64,000 bases of DNA from Nannocystis sp. (GTDB taxonomy: Bacteria > Myxococcota_A > Polyangia > Nannocystales > Nannocystaceae): positions 62,001 to 126,000 of the forward strand of contig JADJRG010000028.1 in the NCBI GenBank assembly GCA_016712315.1, in the 5' to 3' direction. A program made the translations under genes and the position numbers. Below the pieces are notes generated by a model. It ran no database searches. It saw only the letters and a program-made list of their open reading frames with translations, and was not told where the DNA came from. Positions 34,167 through 47,432 of this stretch are shown piece by piece (positions within the stretch are counted from its first letter, which is position 1; every line of letters begins with the position of its first letter).

Positions 34167-34979
34167 CTAGAAGGGGACGTAGCAGGCGCCGATCCACTCG
34201 TAGCCGGGCGCTGGGTCGCTCCAGATCGCGTTGCAGGTGGCCGGGCTGGCGCAGGGATCGACGGCTTCGAGGTCGCAGAGGCTGGTGCAGCAGAAGCCAG
34301 TCGGCGAGGCGCAGGCAGGGATCAGGTCGCCGGCTTCACAGATGTAGCCTTCGCTGCAGCCGCGATCTCCCTCTTTGAGGCACTGGGCGGTCTGTTCGCC
34401 GATGTCCGAGGCGGTGGGGACCATGCAGCCGAAGCGATCCTCGGCGCGGCGGCAGGCGAGGCCGGCGGGACAGATCGAGCCGAGGGGATCGCAGGCCTCG
34501 CTGCAGCCCGGGACCCGGTTGAAGGGGTTGGCGACGCAGGCGCCTCCTCCACACTCGGTGGTCTTGGTGCAGAGGGGCATGCAGAGGCCGCTTTCGCCCT
34601 CGTCGTTGGTCGGCTGGCAGATCGAGCTGGGGCTGCAACCGTCTTGGCCGTCGAGGGGGGAGGGGACGCAGGGCTCGTAGAGGTTGTGCATGGCGTCGTT
34701 GTTGACGCACTCGTAGACGTTTTGCCGGCCGTCGCGGAGCAGGGCGGTGCACTTGAGGCCGTCGTCGCAGGTCTCGAGATCGGCAGGATCACACTTGTAT
34801 TGCGGCTGGATGCCGCCTTCACCCGCGCTCGGATCGACGGCGGTGGTGCTCTCGCCAGAGGTGGAGGTCGAGGTGGAGGTGCTGTCGTCGCCGTCGGTGA
34901 GGGTGCTCTCTTCGATCGGGACGCGCTGACAGGCGAGCGCGAGCAGGGCGAGGAGGAGCGGGGCGGCGCGGTGAGGCAT
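34167..34979 (-). CDS. Cys-rich surface lipoprotein
   Basis: 270 residues from ATG 34979. The signal ends in a lipobox (APLLLALLALAC), followed by a short Thr/Ser linker. The mature part has more than 20 cysteines spaced like small disulfide-bonded modules (CDPADLETCDDGLKC, CVPSPLDGQDGCSPSSIC, CTKTTECGGGAC). This pattern is common in myxobacterial surface proteins of unknown role. The next gene's stop is 10 bp upstream of its start, so the two are probably cotranscribed. Confidence 0.82.
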   Translation of the reverse strand: MPHRAAPLLLALLALACQRVPIEESTLTDGDDSTSTSTSTSGESTTAVDPSAGEGGIQPQYKCDPADLETCDDGLKCTALLRDGRQNVYECVNNDAMHNLYEPCVPSPLDGQDGCSPSSICQPTNDEGESGLCMPLCTKTTECGGGACVANPFNRVPGCSEACDPLGSICPAGLACRRAEDRFGCMVPTASDIGEQTAQCLKEGDRGCSEGYICEAGDLIPACASPTGFCCTSLCDLEAVDPCASPATCNAIWSDPAPGYEWIGACYVPF

Positions 34980-34989
34980 CGATCTGAGG

Positions 34990-35451
34990 CTACTCTGGAT
35001 CGGTCGGGTCGCTAGGCTGGAGGGCGGCGCAGGCCTGGAAGAAGTGACGCGCGATCTCGAGCGCTCCCCGGGCGGCGGCGTGAGGGGCGGCTGCGAGCTG
35101 GACGAGGCTGGTGGCCGGCGGGAGGACGGGGATCTCGAGGAGCGCGCGGGCTTCGCCTCGCAGCTGCGGCGGGAGGGGGGCGGCGGCGGCTTCGTCACCC
35201 TCCGCGAGGGCGCGGAGATGATCGATGTAGGAGCGGCCCCAGCGCTGGGCAGCCGCTTGGGGATCGCCGGTGGCCTCGGCGTGCAGGACGAGCGCCGCGT
35301 TGAGGGCCATGCCGGCGGCGCGGCGGGCGTGGGTGATCGCGGTGCGACGGGCGCTGACGTTGGCCTCGCCGGCCGCGAGCTCGCTGGCGGCGGCGCGAAG
35401 CCAGGACGCCGCGTCGAGTCGGTAGAGCCAGTGGTCGGGATCGGGCTGCAC
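34990..35451 (-). CDS. Hypothetical alpha-helical protein
   Basis: 153 residues from a GTG at 35451 (MQPDPDHWLYRLDAASWL). It has no signal peptide or membrane helix and is Ala-rich and mostly helical. The segment ARRTAITHARRAAGMALNAALV followed by an RWGRSYIDHLRAL helix is vaguely reminiscent of HEPN-type bundles, but this is weak. It is embedded in the carB-greA-pgi gene run, 18 bp from the lipoprotein gene upstream. Function not recognised. Confidence 0.7.
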   Translation of the reverse strand: MQPDPDHWLYRLDAASWLRAAASELAAGEANVSARRTAITHARRAAGMALNAALVLHAEATGDPQAAAQRWGRSYIDHLRALAEGDEAAAAPLPPQLRGEARALLEIPVLPPATSLVQLAAAPHAAARGALEIARHFFQACAALQPSDPTDPE

Positions 35452-35469
35452 GGGCGGATCCGGACAGGT

Positions 35470-36021
35470 CTAGGTGGTGGAGCTCGCGTCGGTGGTGGAG
35501 GCGTCGGTGGTGGAGGCGTCGGTGGTGGAGGTCGCGTCGGTGGTGGAGGTCGCGTCGGTGGTGGAGGTCGCGTCGGTGGTGGTGGAGGTCGCGTCGGTGG
35601 TGGTGGAGGTCGCGTCGGTGGTGGAGGTCGCGTCGGTGGTGGAGGAGGTCGTGGGATCGCTGGTCGCGGTGTCGGTCGCGGTGTCGGTCGCGGTGTCGGT
35701 CGCGGTGTCGGTCGTGAAGCCGCCGCCGAGGTCGCGCTTGCTCGGCAGGTCGTCGAAGATCATGGGCTCGGAGAGCTCGCCGCCGCCGAGATCGGGGACC
35801 TCCGAGGACTCGACGCAGAGGCCGACGACCGCGGCGGGGTAACAGCAGCCCTCGCCAGCGCCGGGGCCGTCACAGTCGCCGAGGGCGAGGGCGGAGCGGC
35901 CCTCAGCGACGCAGACGAGGCCGTCGCGGCAGTCGGTGGCGCAGCGGCAGGCGTCGCCCTTGCCGGCCTTGCAGGCGGGCGACAGGGCGAAGGCGAGGGC
36001 GAGGGCGAGGGCGCGTGACAT
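35470..36021 (-). CDS. Small lipoprotein-like protein with Thr/Asp repeat tail
   Basis: 183 residues from an ATG at 36021 that shares a base with the greA stop. The start MSRALALALAFALSPAC looks like a lipoprotein signal. A Cys-rich head (CRCATDCRDGLVCVAEG, CCYPAAVVGLC) is followed by a C-terminal tail of about 90 residues made of TDTA and TTDA(S) repeats running right to the stop. In the other lipoproteins here such tracts are linkers after the lipobox, so a free C-terminal tail is odd. Probably surface exposed; function unknown. Confidence 0.75.
   Translation of the reverse strand: MSRALALALAFALSPACKAGKGDACRCATDCRDGLVCVAEGRSALALGDCDGPGAGEGCCYPAAVVGLCVESSEVPDLGGGELSEPMIFDDLPSKRDLGGGFTTDTATDTATDTATDTATSDPTTSSTTDATSTTDATSTTTDATSTTTDATSTTDATSTTDATSTTDASTTDASTTDASSTT
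35474..35715 (-). repeat. Tandem repeats encoding TTDA/TDTA units
   Basis: Blocks of 12-, 15- and 18-bp repeats encode (S)TTDA and, at the upstream end, four TDTA units. The near-perfect 12-bp copies at about 35667-35714 and the longer ones at 35520-35640 indicate separate expansions. Confidence 0.85.
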
Positions 36022-36509
36022 CAGGGGATCGCCTTGTACTCGACCTTGATGACCTCGTACTCGCGATCACCCTTGGGTAGACGGACCACCACGTCATCGC
36101 CTGCGACCTTACCGAGCATGGCGCGGGCGATCGGCGCGGAGATCGAGATCTTGCCGCGGTCTGCGTCGCTCTCGTCGTCGCCGACCAGGCAGTAGACGAC
36201 CTGGGCGTCGTTCTCGACGTCGAGCAGGGTGACGGTGGCGCCGAAGGTGACGCGGGTGTCCTTGAGGGTGGCGGGATCGATGACCTGGGCGCGGCCGATC
36301 TTGTACTCGAGGAAGCGCATGCGGGCGTCGAGCTCGGCTTGGCGCTCTTTCGCGGCGTGGTACTCGGCGTTCTCGCGGAGGTCGCCGTGGGCCAAGGCGA
36401 CCTCGATGTCGCGGACGTTCTCCGGGCGGTGATGCTCGCGGATGGTCTTGAGCTCGGCGCGCAGCTTAGCGAGCCCGGCGGGGGTCATCGGGAACTTCTC
36501 TTCGGACAT
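36021..36509 (-). CDS. greA: Transcription elongation factor GreA
   Basis: 162 residues from ATG 36509. GreA stimulates RNA cleavage by stalled RNA polymerase. The N-terminal coiled-coil shows GDLRENAEYHAAKERQ with the acidic tip residues, and the C-terminal FKBP-like domain has YCLVGDDESDADRGKIS and SAPIARAMLGKVAGDDV. It starts 9 bp after the carB stop, so the two are very likely one transcript, and its stop overlaps the start of the next lipoprotein gene. Confidence 0.95.
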   Translation of the reverse strand: MSEEKFPMTPAGLAKLRAELKTIREHHRPENVRDIEVALAHGDLRENAEYHAAKERQAELDARMRFLEYKIGRAQVIDPATLKDTRVTFGATVTLLDVENDAQVVYCLVGDDESDADRGKISISAPIARAMLGKVAGDDVVVRLPKGDREYEVIKVEYKAIP

Positions 36510-36518
36510 GGTGCTTCT

Positions 36519-39798
<3,280 letters not shown>

Positions 39799-39867
39799 GG
39801 CGGGCCGGCGACTCTTACCACGAGGGCGCGGCTCGCCGCCGCGGCTATGTCTCACACGGCGAGCCGC

Positions 39868-41952
39868 TCAGTCGGGGTCGCAGGCGCCCTCGCACATGTT
39901 GATGAGCTCGCCCTTCTCGAGGAAGACTTGGATGGTCTTCTGGACGCCGATGCCGTCGGCGGAGGCGCCGTGGGCGCCGTTGTCGCTGTCGCCGGGGATG
40001 TTCTGCTTGGGCGGCAGGGGACCCTTTTTGGTGTCGACTTGGAGGAGGGCGAGGTCGTCGATCGGCCCGGCGAGGGTGGGTACGCCGAAGACGGGGTAGA
40101 TCGCGGCGCCGAGCATGAGCATGCCGTAGCTGCGGGCCATCGCCTCGGTGGCGATGTTGGGGACCTGGCTGTCGCCGATCGCTTCGATAAGGAGGAGCTG
40201 CTTCGGCGCGTTTCCGGGGAGCGGGGCGTCGCGGATCAGCTCGCTGTAGATGACTGGATCCGAGAGATCGAAGGCGGACTGGTAGAGGGCGAAGAGGAAC
40301 TCGCGATCGAGCTCGTCGGGCTGGCTGCCCCTCCCAGAGGTCGTTGACGGCGGCGAAGGAGGTGGAGCGCCAGACCATGAGGGAGTAGTTGGCGCCGCCG
40401 ACGACCAAGACGCCGCGATCGAGGTTGGGGGCGAGGGCGACGGTGGTGCCGCCCATGATGCCGCCCTGCGAGCCGCCGATGTAGTTCACGGGGGCGGCGG
40501 TGTCGATGAGCTTGATCTTGTCGGCGTAGAGGGCTTGGTCCTCGGCGAGCTCGCCGTGGAGGAGATAGGCGAGGGTCGTGAAGTTGACGACGGACTGCAA
40601 GAGGCGCTCGGGGAGCGAGTAGCTGTTGGCAAAATTGTCGAGCAGCACCGAGGCGACGTTCGGGATGTCCTCCTCGGCCATGCCCCACCAGTCGGTGCCG
40701 ACGAGGATGACGGAGCCGGTGAGGGCGGCGACGGAGACGGCCTCGTCGCCGCTGCCGAGCAGGCCGTGGCCGTAGACGGCCGCGGGCGCGCTCTCAACCC
40801 CGTTGAGCACGGCCTCGGGGACGGCGATGACGAAGGGGGCGTCGACGGTGCCGCTGCACTCGGGCTTGCCCATGGCGTCGCGCCTGAGCAGGCTGCCGGG
40901 GGCGGCGTCGCCGGTCATGCAGTTGGGGGCCTTGAAGGTGCCGCGGATGACGCGGCCGACGGGGCCGTCTTGATCGACGACGGAGTCGATGGTGTAGCCG
41001 AGCGCGCCGCCCTCGGCGGCGGCCTTGACCTGCGGCATGATCGCGGCGGCGTCGCTGATCAGCGACTGCTGCGAGGTGGTGGTGAAGTCCCAGGCGAGCA
41101 CGAGCTCGTCGCGGGCGACGCCGGCGGCCTCGAGGTCGGCGAAGAGCTCCTCGTAGGCGGGGCGCAGGGCCTCGAGCTGGGGCAGATCGGTGGGGAGCTG
41201 GTCGCGGAGGGCGAGGAAGAGCGGCGAGGGGGCGATCGGCGCGCCTTCGGCGTCGTGGAGGCCGCGGGCGGCGACGATGTAGCGGGTGCCGAAGGCGAGG
41301 CGCTTCATCGGGCGGACGAAGACGGCCTGGCGATCAGGGGAGGGGGCGCGGACGTCGACCTCGGCGAAGTAGGGCTGGCGCTCGCCGGTGTCGGCGGCGA
41401 TGAGGACGATCGTGGCGTCGTCGGCGAGGGAGCCGTCGATGTCGTCGATGCCGACGAGATCGGCGCTGGCGACCCCGCGCGGGCTGACGAAGCGGAGCTG
41501 AGAGTTGGGGAGAAGCCGTCGACGCGGGCGGTCACCTCGTCGGCGGCGAAGGCGACGCCGTTGAGGTTCTTGGGCAGGAGCTCGGGGTCGTAGTCGAGGC
41601 GCAGGCCGGTGCTGGCCTCTGGGTCAGGTCGAGTGGTGAAGTCGGAGGGCCACGGGTAGAGGCAGACGCCCTGGCTCAAAGGATGACAGCCGGCCTCGAT
41701 GGCGCCGCGGCCGACGTCGACGCAGGCGCCGTCGATGCACGCCTCCTCGGGGCCGCACTCGCAGGCGTCGCTGGTGGTGCCCCAGGTCTCGCTCTCGCCG
41801 GCGGTCGGATCGGTGGTGTCGGTCTCGCCGAGGGTCGCGCTGCTGCTGACGATGGTGCCGTAGGCGGGCGCGCACGCGGCGGCGCCGAGGCCGGCGAAGA
41901 CGATGAGGCTCGAGGCGAGCGCGGCGAGGGGACGGCGAGGGCGACGTGTCAT
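39868..41952 (-). CDS. Secreted alpha/beta-hydrolase lipoprotein, two frameshifts
   Basis: About 690 residues reconstructed from three frames, starting at ATG 41952. The signal ends in a lipobox (IVFAGLGAAAC), followed by a short Thr linker and a Cys-rich stretch. The hydrolase domain shows YGHGLLGSGDEAV, the nucleophile elbow YIGGSQGGIMGG and a C-terminal ASADGIGVQKTIQVFLEKG. The first break is at the GGGG of 41507-41510: one more base there joins VDGFSP to NSQLRFVSPRG. The second is at the CCCC of 40328-40331: one base fewer joins DLWEG to SQPDELDREF. Both repairs restore sensible sequence. A lipase- or esterase-like role is inferred; substrate unknown. Confidence 0.78.
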
Positions 41953-42012
41953 CGTCGCATTGGTACCACATGCGCAGGAGGCTGGCGCGCGGGCGAGGGG
42001 CTGTACGAGCGC

Positions 42013-42550
42013 TCAGTGTGGCCGGCCGGTGAGGCTGTGCGACCAGACTCGGCGGACGACGCCGCCGGGGTCGCGGGCCTGCAAGGTCATGCGGTCGAGC
42101 TCGTACTCGCCTTCGATCCGCAAGGAGAAGAGGCGGCTGATGACGGCTGGATCGAGGGGGCCGCTCATGCGCAAGCTGCAGTGCGGGAAGAAGGGGAAGG
42201 GGTTGGGCTCAAACGGGATGTGAGCGTGCTTGAGGCCCTCGTGGAGGTCGACGAAGGGGGTGGGGTCGCTGACGCTGAGCACGAAGGTGTCGGTGCCGGG
42301 GAAGCGGACGACGCCGCCGAACCGGGTGAGGATCGGCGAGGTCTTGGCGCAGAGGGCGATGAGGCGGGTCTCGACGACGGACCAGTCCGCGCTAAGCGGT
42401 GATCGCCCCGAGGCCGCTGGATCCTGCGATCGTGATCTCGATCGGGAAGTTGCTCAGGCGTTCGCAGAGATCCGCGCGGAGCTGGCGGATCGTCGAGTGC
42501 GCCGGCTCCGGGATGTCGAGACAAACATAGGTGGGGTTGCTGAGATCCAT
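42013..42550 (-). CDS. 2H phosphoesterase-like (2'-5' RNA ligase family) protein, frameshifted
   Basis: About 178 residues from ATG 42550 (MDLSNPTYVCLDIPEP). The first frame ends at a TAG after SSGLGAITA; removing one base from the CCCC at 42406-42409 joins GLGRSPLSADWSVVETRL to the rest. The C-terminal half has the second 2H motif as PHCSLRM. The first expected HxT motif reads IEITIAGSSG, with Glu where His should be. The length and layout match 2'-5' RNA ligase-like 2H proteins, but loss of one His makes activity uncertain. Confidence 0.6.
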
Positions 42551-42633
42551 GCGTCGGCGTCGCGCGCTAGTTGTACTCCAATGGGCGACGCACGACTTCA
42601 GCGGATGAAATGGTGTGGTCTGTCCACCCCAAT

Positions 42634-42662
42634 TTGGTTTTAAGTCGTCCGGTTTGTGTATC
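42634..42662 (+). promoter_or_regulatory. Possible promoter of the DUF1592/DUF1552 pair
   Basis: TTGGTT (42634-42639) and TGTATC (42657-42662) are separated by 17 bp in an unusually AT-rich stretch (42605-42665) upstream of the DUF1592 gene. Match to consensus is weak. Confidence 0.25.
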
Positions 42663-42753
42663 GGGAGCGACGGAAATCAGAGGCGTTGAACCGCGCGCGC
42701 AAAAGTGCGCGTGGTGATAGACGCGGGCCCGCGGACAGGTCTATGGTGGTGGG

Positions 42754-44507
42754 GTGATGGCTGGTGATGCGCTGCGCTCTCTCTCTGGGCTCCTCCGTCG
42801 ATTGACCCCGTTGGCGGCGTGGGCGGCCGCGTCAGGGGGCTGTTATGTCGGCGTGGATGACCCGGAGTCGGGCTCTGAGGCGGCGAGCCTCAGCGCGAGC
42901 GCCGGTGACACGAGCGCGGGCGAGGGCGGCGACGATGAGGGCGGCGATGACGGCGATACGCCCCCGCCGAGCCTCGATCCTGCGGACGCGAAGCTGCGGA
43001 TCTTGCTGAGCCGGCACTACAAGAACTCCGTCCGCGATCTGCTGGGTGAGGCGGCGGCGGCGACGGTGACGCCCCCCGCGGATACGGCGCTGAACGGCTT
43101 CGACGCGATCGGCGCGGCCAGCTTCGCGCTCTCGGACGGGGCGATCGACGCGTATGAGGCGTCGGCCCGGGCGGCGGCGGCGGCGGCGATCCAAGACACG
43201 GGGCGGATCGCCGGCTACTTGGGCTGTACGCCGAGCGGGCCTGGAGACGCGGCCTGCCACGAGGCGTTCGTGCGGAGCTTCGGGCGCTTGGCGTGGAGGC
43301 GGCCGCTCGACCAAGACGAGGTGGGCCGCTATGTGGCGGTGGCGCAGGCGGCGGCGGCCGAGCGCGGTGACTTCTACGCGGGGGTGGAGAACACGATCGC
43401 GACCTTCTTGCAGTCGCCCTACTTCCTTTATCAGGTGGAGATCGGCGCGGCGGATCCCGAGCAGCCTTCGCGCCGCTGGTTGAGCGGGTATGAGATGGCG
43501 ACGCGGATGTCGTTCTTCTTGCTGGATACGACGCCGAGCGCGGCGCTGCTGGCGGCGGCGGCGGCGGGGGAGCTCGACACGGCGGAGGGGATCCGGGCCG
43601 CGGCGGCCGCGATGCTGGCGGAGCCGAGGGCCCGCGCGGCGCTGTCGAGCTACTTCGGCGAGCTGCTGCGGATCCGCGGCCTCGACGCGCTGGCGAAGGA
43701 CACGCAGGTGTACCCGCAGTGGTCGCCCGAGCTGGCGCTGGCGATGCGCAAGGAGACCGAGCTGCTGATCGAGGACATCGTGTGGCAGCGCGACAGCGAC
43801 TTCCGCGAGATCTTGGACGCGCCGTACACCTTCGTGAACGAGCTGCTGGGGCCGCTCTACGGGCTGCCGCCGCCGGGGGGAGGGGTGTTCACGTCGGCGT
43901 TCGTGAAGGTGCCGCTGCCGAAGGAGACGAAGCGCGGGGGGATCCTCGGGCAAGGGGCGCTGCTGGCCCGCTTCGCGCACATCTCGAGCACGTCGCCGAC
44001 GCTGCGCGGCAAGTTCGTGCGCGAGGCGCTGCTGTGCGAGTCGATCCCGGCGCCGCCTGGGGACGTGTCGACGGTGATCCCGCCGGAGGGTGAGGCGGCG
44101 CCGACGATGCGCGAGCGCCTGGAGCAGCACCTGACCGACCCGAATTGCGCGGCTTGCCACCTGGCGATGGACCCGATCGGCTTCGGCCTCGAGAACTTCA
44201 ACGGGATCGGGGTGTTCCGGGCGATGGAGAACGGGGCGACGATCGACACGGCGAGCGAGCTGAGCGGCTACGGCGCGTTCGACGGCGCGCGCGAGCTGGG
44301 CGCCGTCCTCAAGGGCAGCCCGAACGTGTCGCTGTGCGCGCTCCGGAACCTCTTTCGCCACGGCGTCGGCGCGGTGGAGGGGAGCAGCGATTGGTGCACT
44401 TGGTGGGCCTCGAGGAGGCCTTCGCGGCGCAGGGCTACCGCCTGCAGGACGCGCTGATCGAGCTGGTGGCGAGCCCGCCCTTCCGGATGGTCGGCGCGCC
44501 TGAGTGA
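42754..44507 (+). CDS. DUF1592/DUF1588/DUF1585 cytochrome-like lipoprotein, frameshifted near 3' end
   Basis: About 584 residues from a GTG at 42754 (ATG at 42757 possible). A short signal ends in a lipobox (AAWAAASGGC), then an acidic linker. The body follows the planctomycete/myxobacterial order DUF1587-1595-like start (LRILLSRHYKNSVRDLLG), DUF1592 (QSPYFLYQVE...MATRMSFFL), DUF1588 with a heme-binding CAACH, and DUF1585 at the end. The frame breaks at the GGGG of 44379-44382: one added base restores GAVEGEQRLVHLVGLEEAF to a stop at 44507. It lies 61 bp before its usual partner, a DUF1552 protein. Confidence 0.85.
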
Positions 44508-44568
44508 CCCGAGTCGTGACCGTGCTCCGGGCGATTTCTTTCTCCGAGACGATCTAAGGACGAACCCC

Positions 44569-45940
44569 ATGAAGCGCTTTACTCTCAGTCGTCGGACGAT
44601 GCTCCGCGGGATGATCGGCGGCGGCGCGGTCGCCCTCGCGTTGCCCCCGCTAGAGGCGATGCTCAACGCGCACGGGAGCGCCTACGCGGACGGCTCGCCG
44701 CTGCCGCGGCGCTTCGTCACGTGGTTCTTCGGCAACGGGGTGGCGCTGGTCGACCCGTTCGACGGCAACAACAACGGGCTGCGTTGGACCCCGTCGGGCG
44801 CGGGCGCCGGCTATACGCTGAGCCCGCAGCTCGCGGCGCTGCAAGGGGTGAAGGAGTACGTGTCGGTGATCTCGAACCTCGAGCTGCGGGCGAAGCACCC
44901 GGCGGTGCGCGGGCACCACACGGGGGTGTCCGGGTACTTCTCCGGGCTACCCGTACATCGAGCTCGACCCGATGGGCGCGAACTACTCGTCGAAGTTCGG
45001 CGGTCCTTCGATCGATCAGGTGGCGGCGTCGCTGATCGGCGGGCAGACGTTCTTGCCGTCGATCCAGCTCCAGATCTCGAAGCGGATCGTCACCTCGGAG
45101 GGGCCGACGCTGCAATTCATCTCGCACAAGGGGCCCGACCAGCCGCTGCCGGCGATCACGAGCCCGATCGACGCGTTTAACAAGCTGTTCCAGGGCTTCG
45201 TGCCCCCAGACGATCCGGCGCGGCCGCTGCGCCTGGGCGCGATCGATGCTGTCCTCGAGGACACGAAGCGCTTGCAGGCGAAGGTCGGGCAGAACGACCG
45301 CCAACGGCTGGACGCGCACCTGGCCGGGCTGGCGCAGATCCGCAAGCAGATCGAGGCGATCGCGCCCGAGTGCGCGGCGCCGCCGACGCCCGGCGAGAGC
45401 AACGCGGACATGAACGGGCAAGAGCCGACCGAGAGCGTGAACAAGGTGATGTCGGACCTGCTGGTGCTGGCGTTCCACTGCGACATCACGCGGGTGGCGA
45501 GCGTGCAGTTCTCCGGGTCGGTGGGCTACAACGTCTTCCATATGCTGGGGCAGCAGCAGGGGCACCACGACCTGTCGCACGACGGCAACGCGAACGAGGC
45601 GATCGACGCGTCGACGATCAAGACGATGGAGTACTTCGCGTACCTGCTGGAGCAGCTCAAGGCGACGCCGGAGGGCGACGGGAACTTGCTCGATAACTCG
45701 TGCGTGCTGGTCGGCTCGGACACGGCGTCGGGGCTGCGCCACAGCGACTACAACATGCCGTGCATCGTCGCTGGGCGCGGCGGCGGGGCGCTGACGCACC
45801 CGGGGATCCACCACGACGCGGCCTCCGCGAGCGTCAGCGACGTGCTGCTGGCCTGCCTGAAGAGCGTGGCGCCCGAGGTGAACGAGGTCGGCGGCGGGAA
45901 CGGCTACTCGAACACGCCGCTGAGCGCGCTGCTGGCCTAA
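44569..45940 (+). CDS. DUF1552 protein with Tat signal, frameshifted
   Basis: About 456 residues from ATG 44569, with AAGGA eight bases upstream. A Tat signal (SRRTMLRGMIGGGAVALAL) directs export. The DUF1552 body includes RRFVTWFFGNGV, HHTGVSGYFSG, PMGANYSSKFGGPSIDQ, and HDLSHDGN near the end. The frame breaks at GGG 44944-44946: one base fewer joins GYFSG to YPYIELDPMG. DUF1552 proteins are almost always encoded next to DUF1592 proteins and resemble sulfatase/DUF1501-type proteins; the pathway is unknown. The end overlaps the convergent aldehyde dehydrogenase by 4 bp. Confidence 0.85.
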
Positions 45941-47370
45941 AGGCCAGGTCGGTCGCGGACGACGAGCAGGCGCAGCTCGCTCATCGACTCGATCGCGAAG
46001 CGCAGGCCCTCGCGGCCGGCGCCGCTCTCTTTGACGCCGCCGTAGGGCATGTGCTCGACCCTCCAGGTGGGTACGTCGCCGATGATCAGGCCGCCGACGT
46101 CGAGGGCGCTCCACGCGCGCTGGACCTTGTAGAGATCGCGGGTGAAGAGGCCCGCCTGGAGGCCGTAGACGCTGTCGTTGACCTCGGCGAGCGCGGCGTC
46201 GAAGTCGGTGAAGCTGGAGAGGACGGCGACAGGCCCGAAGACCTCGCCGCAGACGACGCGCTGGCGGCGATCGACGCCCTCGAGCAGGGTGGGGGCGACG
46301 AGCGCGCGATCGCGGGCGCCGCCGCAGAGCAGGCGGGCGCCGGCGAGGCGGGCCTCGTCGACCCAGGCGATCACGCGCTCGGCCTCGGCCTCGCTGATCA
46401 TCGGGCCGATGTCGGTGGCGGGATCGCGGGGATCGCCGAGGCGGAGGCGGGCTGACCCTTCGACCAGGCGATCGCGGAGCTCAGCGTAGATCTCTTGATG
46501 GGCGATGATCCGCTGGACGCTGATGCAGCTCTGGCCGGCGACGCCGAAGGCGCCGAGGAGGATCCGAGCGGCCGCGTCCGCGAGATCGGCGTCGCGATCG
46601 ACGATGACCGCGGCGTTGCCGCCGAGCTCGAGGTTGACCTTGGCGCGGCCAGCTCGCCGCTTGATCGACCAGCCGACCTCGCCGGAGCCGGTGAAGGAGA
46701 TCAGGCGGATCCGATCGTCGGTGATCAAAGCATCGGCGGCGGCGTGCGCCGCGGGCAGGATGGAGAAGGCGCCGGGCGGGAGGTCGGTCTCGGCGAGGAG
46801 CTCGCCGACGAGGAGGGCGCTGAGCGGGGTGACGCTGGCGGGCTTGAGCACGAAGGGGCAGCCGATGGCGAGCGCCGGCGCGACCTTGTGGGCGACGAGG
46901 TTGAGGGGGAAATTAAAGGGCGTGATGAAGGCGCAGGGGCCGATCGGCGCGCGCCGCCACGCGCCGTGGTAGCCGCGGGCGCGCGGGGAGATCTCGAGGT
47001 TCATGAGCTCACCGCCGATCCGCAGCGCCTCGCCGGCGGCGTAGCGCACGGTGTCGATCATGCGCAGGACCTCGCCGCGGGCCTGCGCGATCGGCTTGCC
47101 AGCCTCGGCGCAGAGGAGCTCGGTGAGCTCGTCGCCGCGCTGCTCGCAGCGGCGGGCGAGGTGGAGGAGGATCGCCTCGCGGCGATCGGCGGGCAGCTCG
47201 CGCATGGCGGGGGCGGCGGCGGCGGCGAGGGTGATGGCTGCGTCGACGGCGTCGCGATCAGCGAGGGGGACGCGGGCGAGCTCGGCGCCGCTGTACTTGT
47301 CCAAGACGGAGAGGGCTGCGTTGGGCTGCTGGGGGCGGTTGCCGAGGTAGTAGGGGAGCTCGCGGGGCAC
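45937..47370 (-). CDS. NAD(P)-dependent aldehyde dehydrogenase
   Basis: 477 residues from a GTG at 47370. It oxidises an aldehyde to an acid. Conserved blocks: PFNFPLNLVAHKVAPAL, FVLKPASVTPLS (cofactor Lys), SFTGSGEVGW, LELGGNAAVIV with the general-base Glu, GQSCISVQR with the catalytic Cys, and CGEVFGPV. The cofactor region and the GYHGAWRRAPIGPC stretch put it nearest to the phosphonoacetaldehyde/lactaldehyde/NADP-GAPDH-like branch, so the substrate is open. It diverges from purN with 62 bp between starts. Confidence 0.9.
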   Translation of the reverse strand: MPRELPYYLGNRPQQPNAALSVLDKYSGAELARVPLADRDAVDAAITLAAAAAPAMRELPADRREAILLHLARRCEQRGDELTELLCAEAGKPIAQARGEVLRMIDTVRYAAGEALRIGGELMNLEISPRARGYHGAWRRAPIGPCAFITPFNFPLNLVAHKVAPALAIGCPFVLKPASVTPLSALLVGELLAETDLPPGAFSILPAAHAAADALITDDRIRLISFTGSGEVGWSIKRRAGRAKVNLELGGNAAVIVDRDADLADAAARILLGAFGVAGQSCISVQRIIAHQEIYAELRDRLVEGSARLRLGDPRDPATDIGPMISEAEAERVIAWVDEARLAGARLLCGGARDRALVAPTLLEGVDRRQRVVCGEVFGPVAVLSSFTDFDAALAEVNDSVYGLQAGLFTRDLYKVQRAWSALDVGGLIIGDVPTWRVEHMPYGGVKESGAGREGLRFAIESMSELRLLVVRDRPGL

Positions 47371-47432
47371 GTGCTTGGGATCGGTGATGCGGAGGAGGCT
47401 GTCAATGGCGGCGATCGTGGTATGAGGCGGCG

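Noticed and set aside
35474..35715. Tandem repeats considered as a regulatory array
   Set aside because: They are in frame with the lipoprotein and encode Thr/Asp repeats up to its stop codon.
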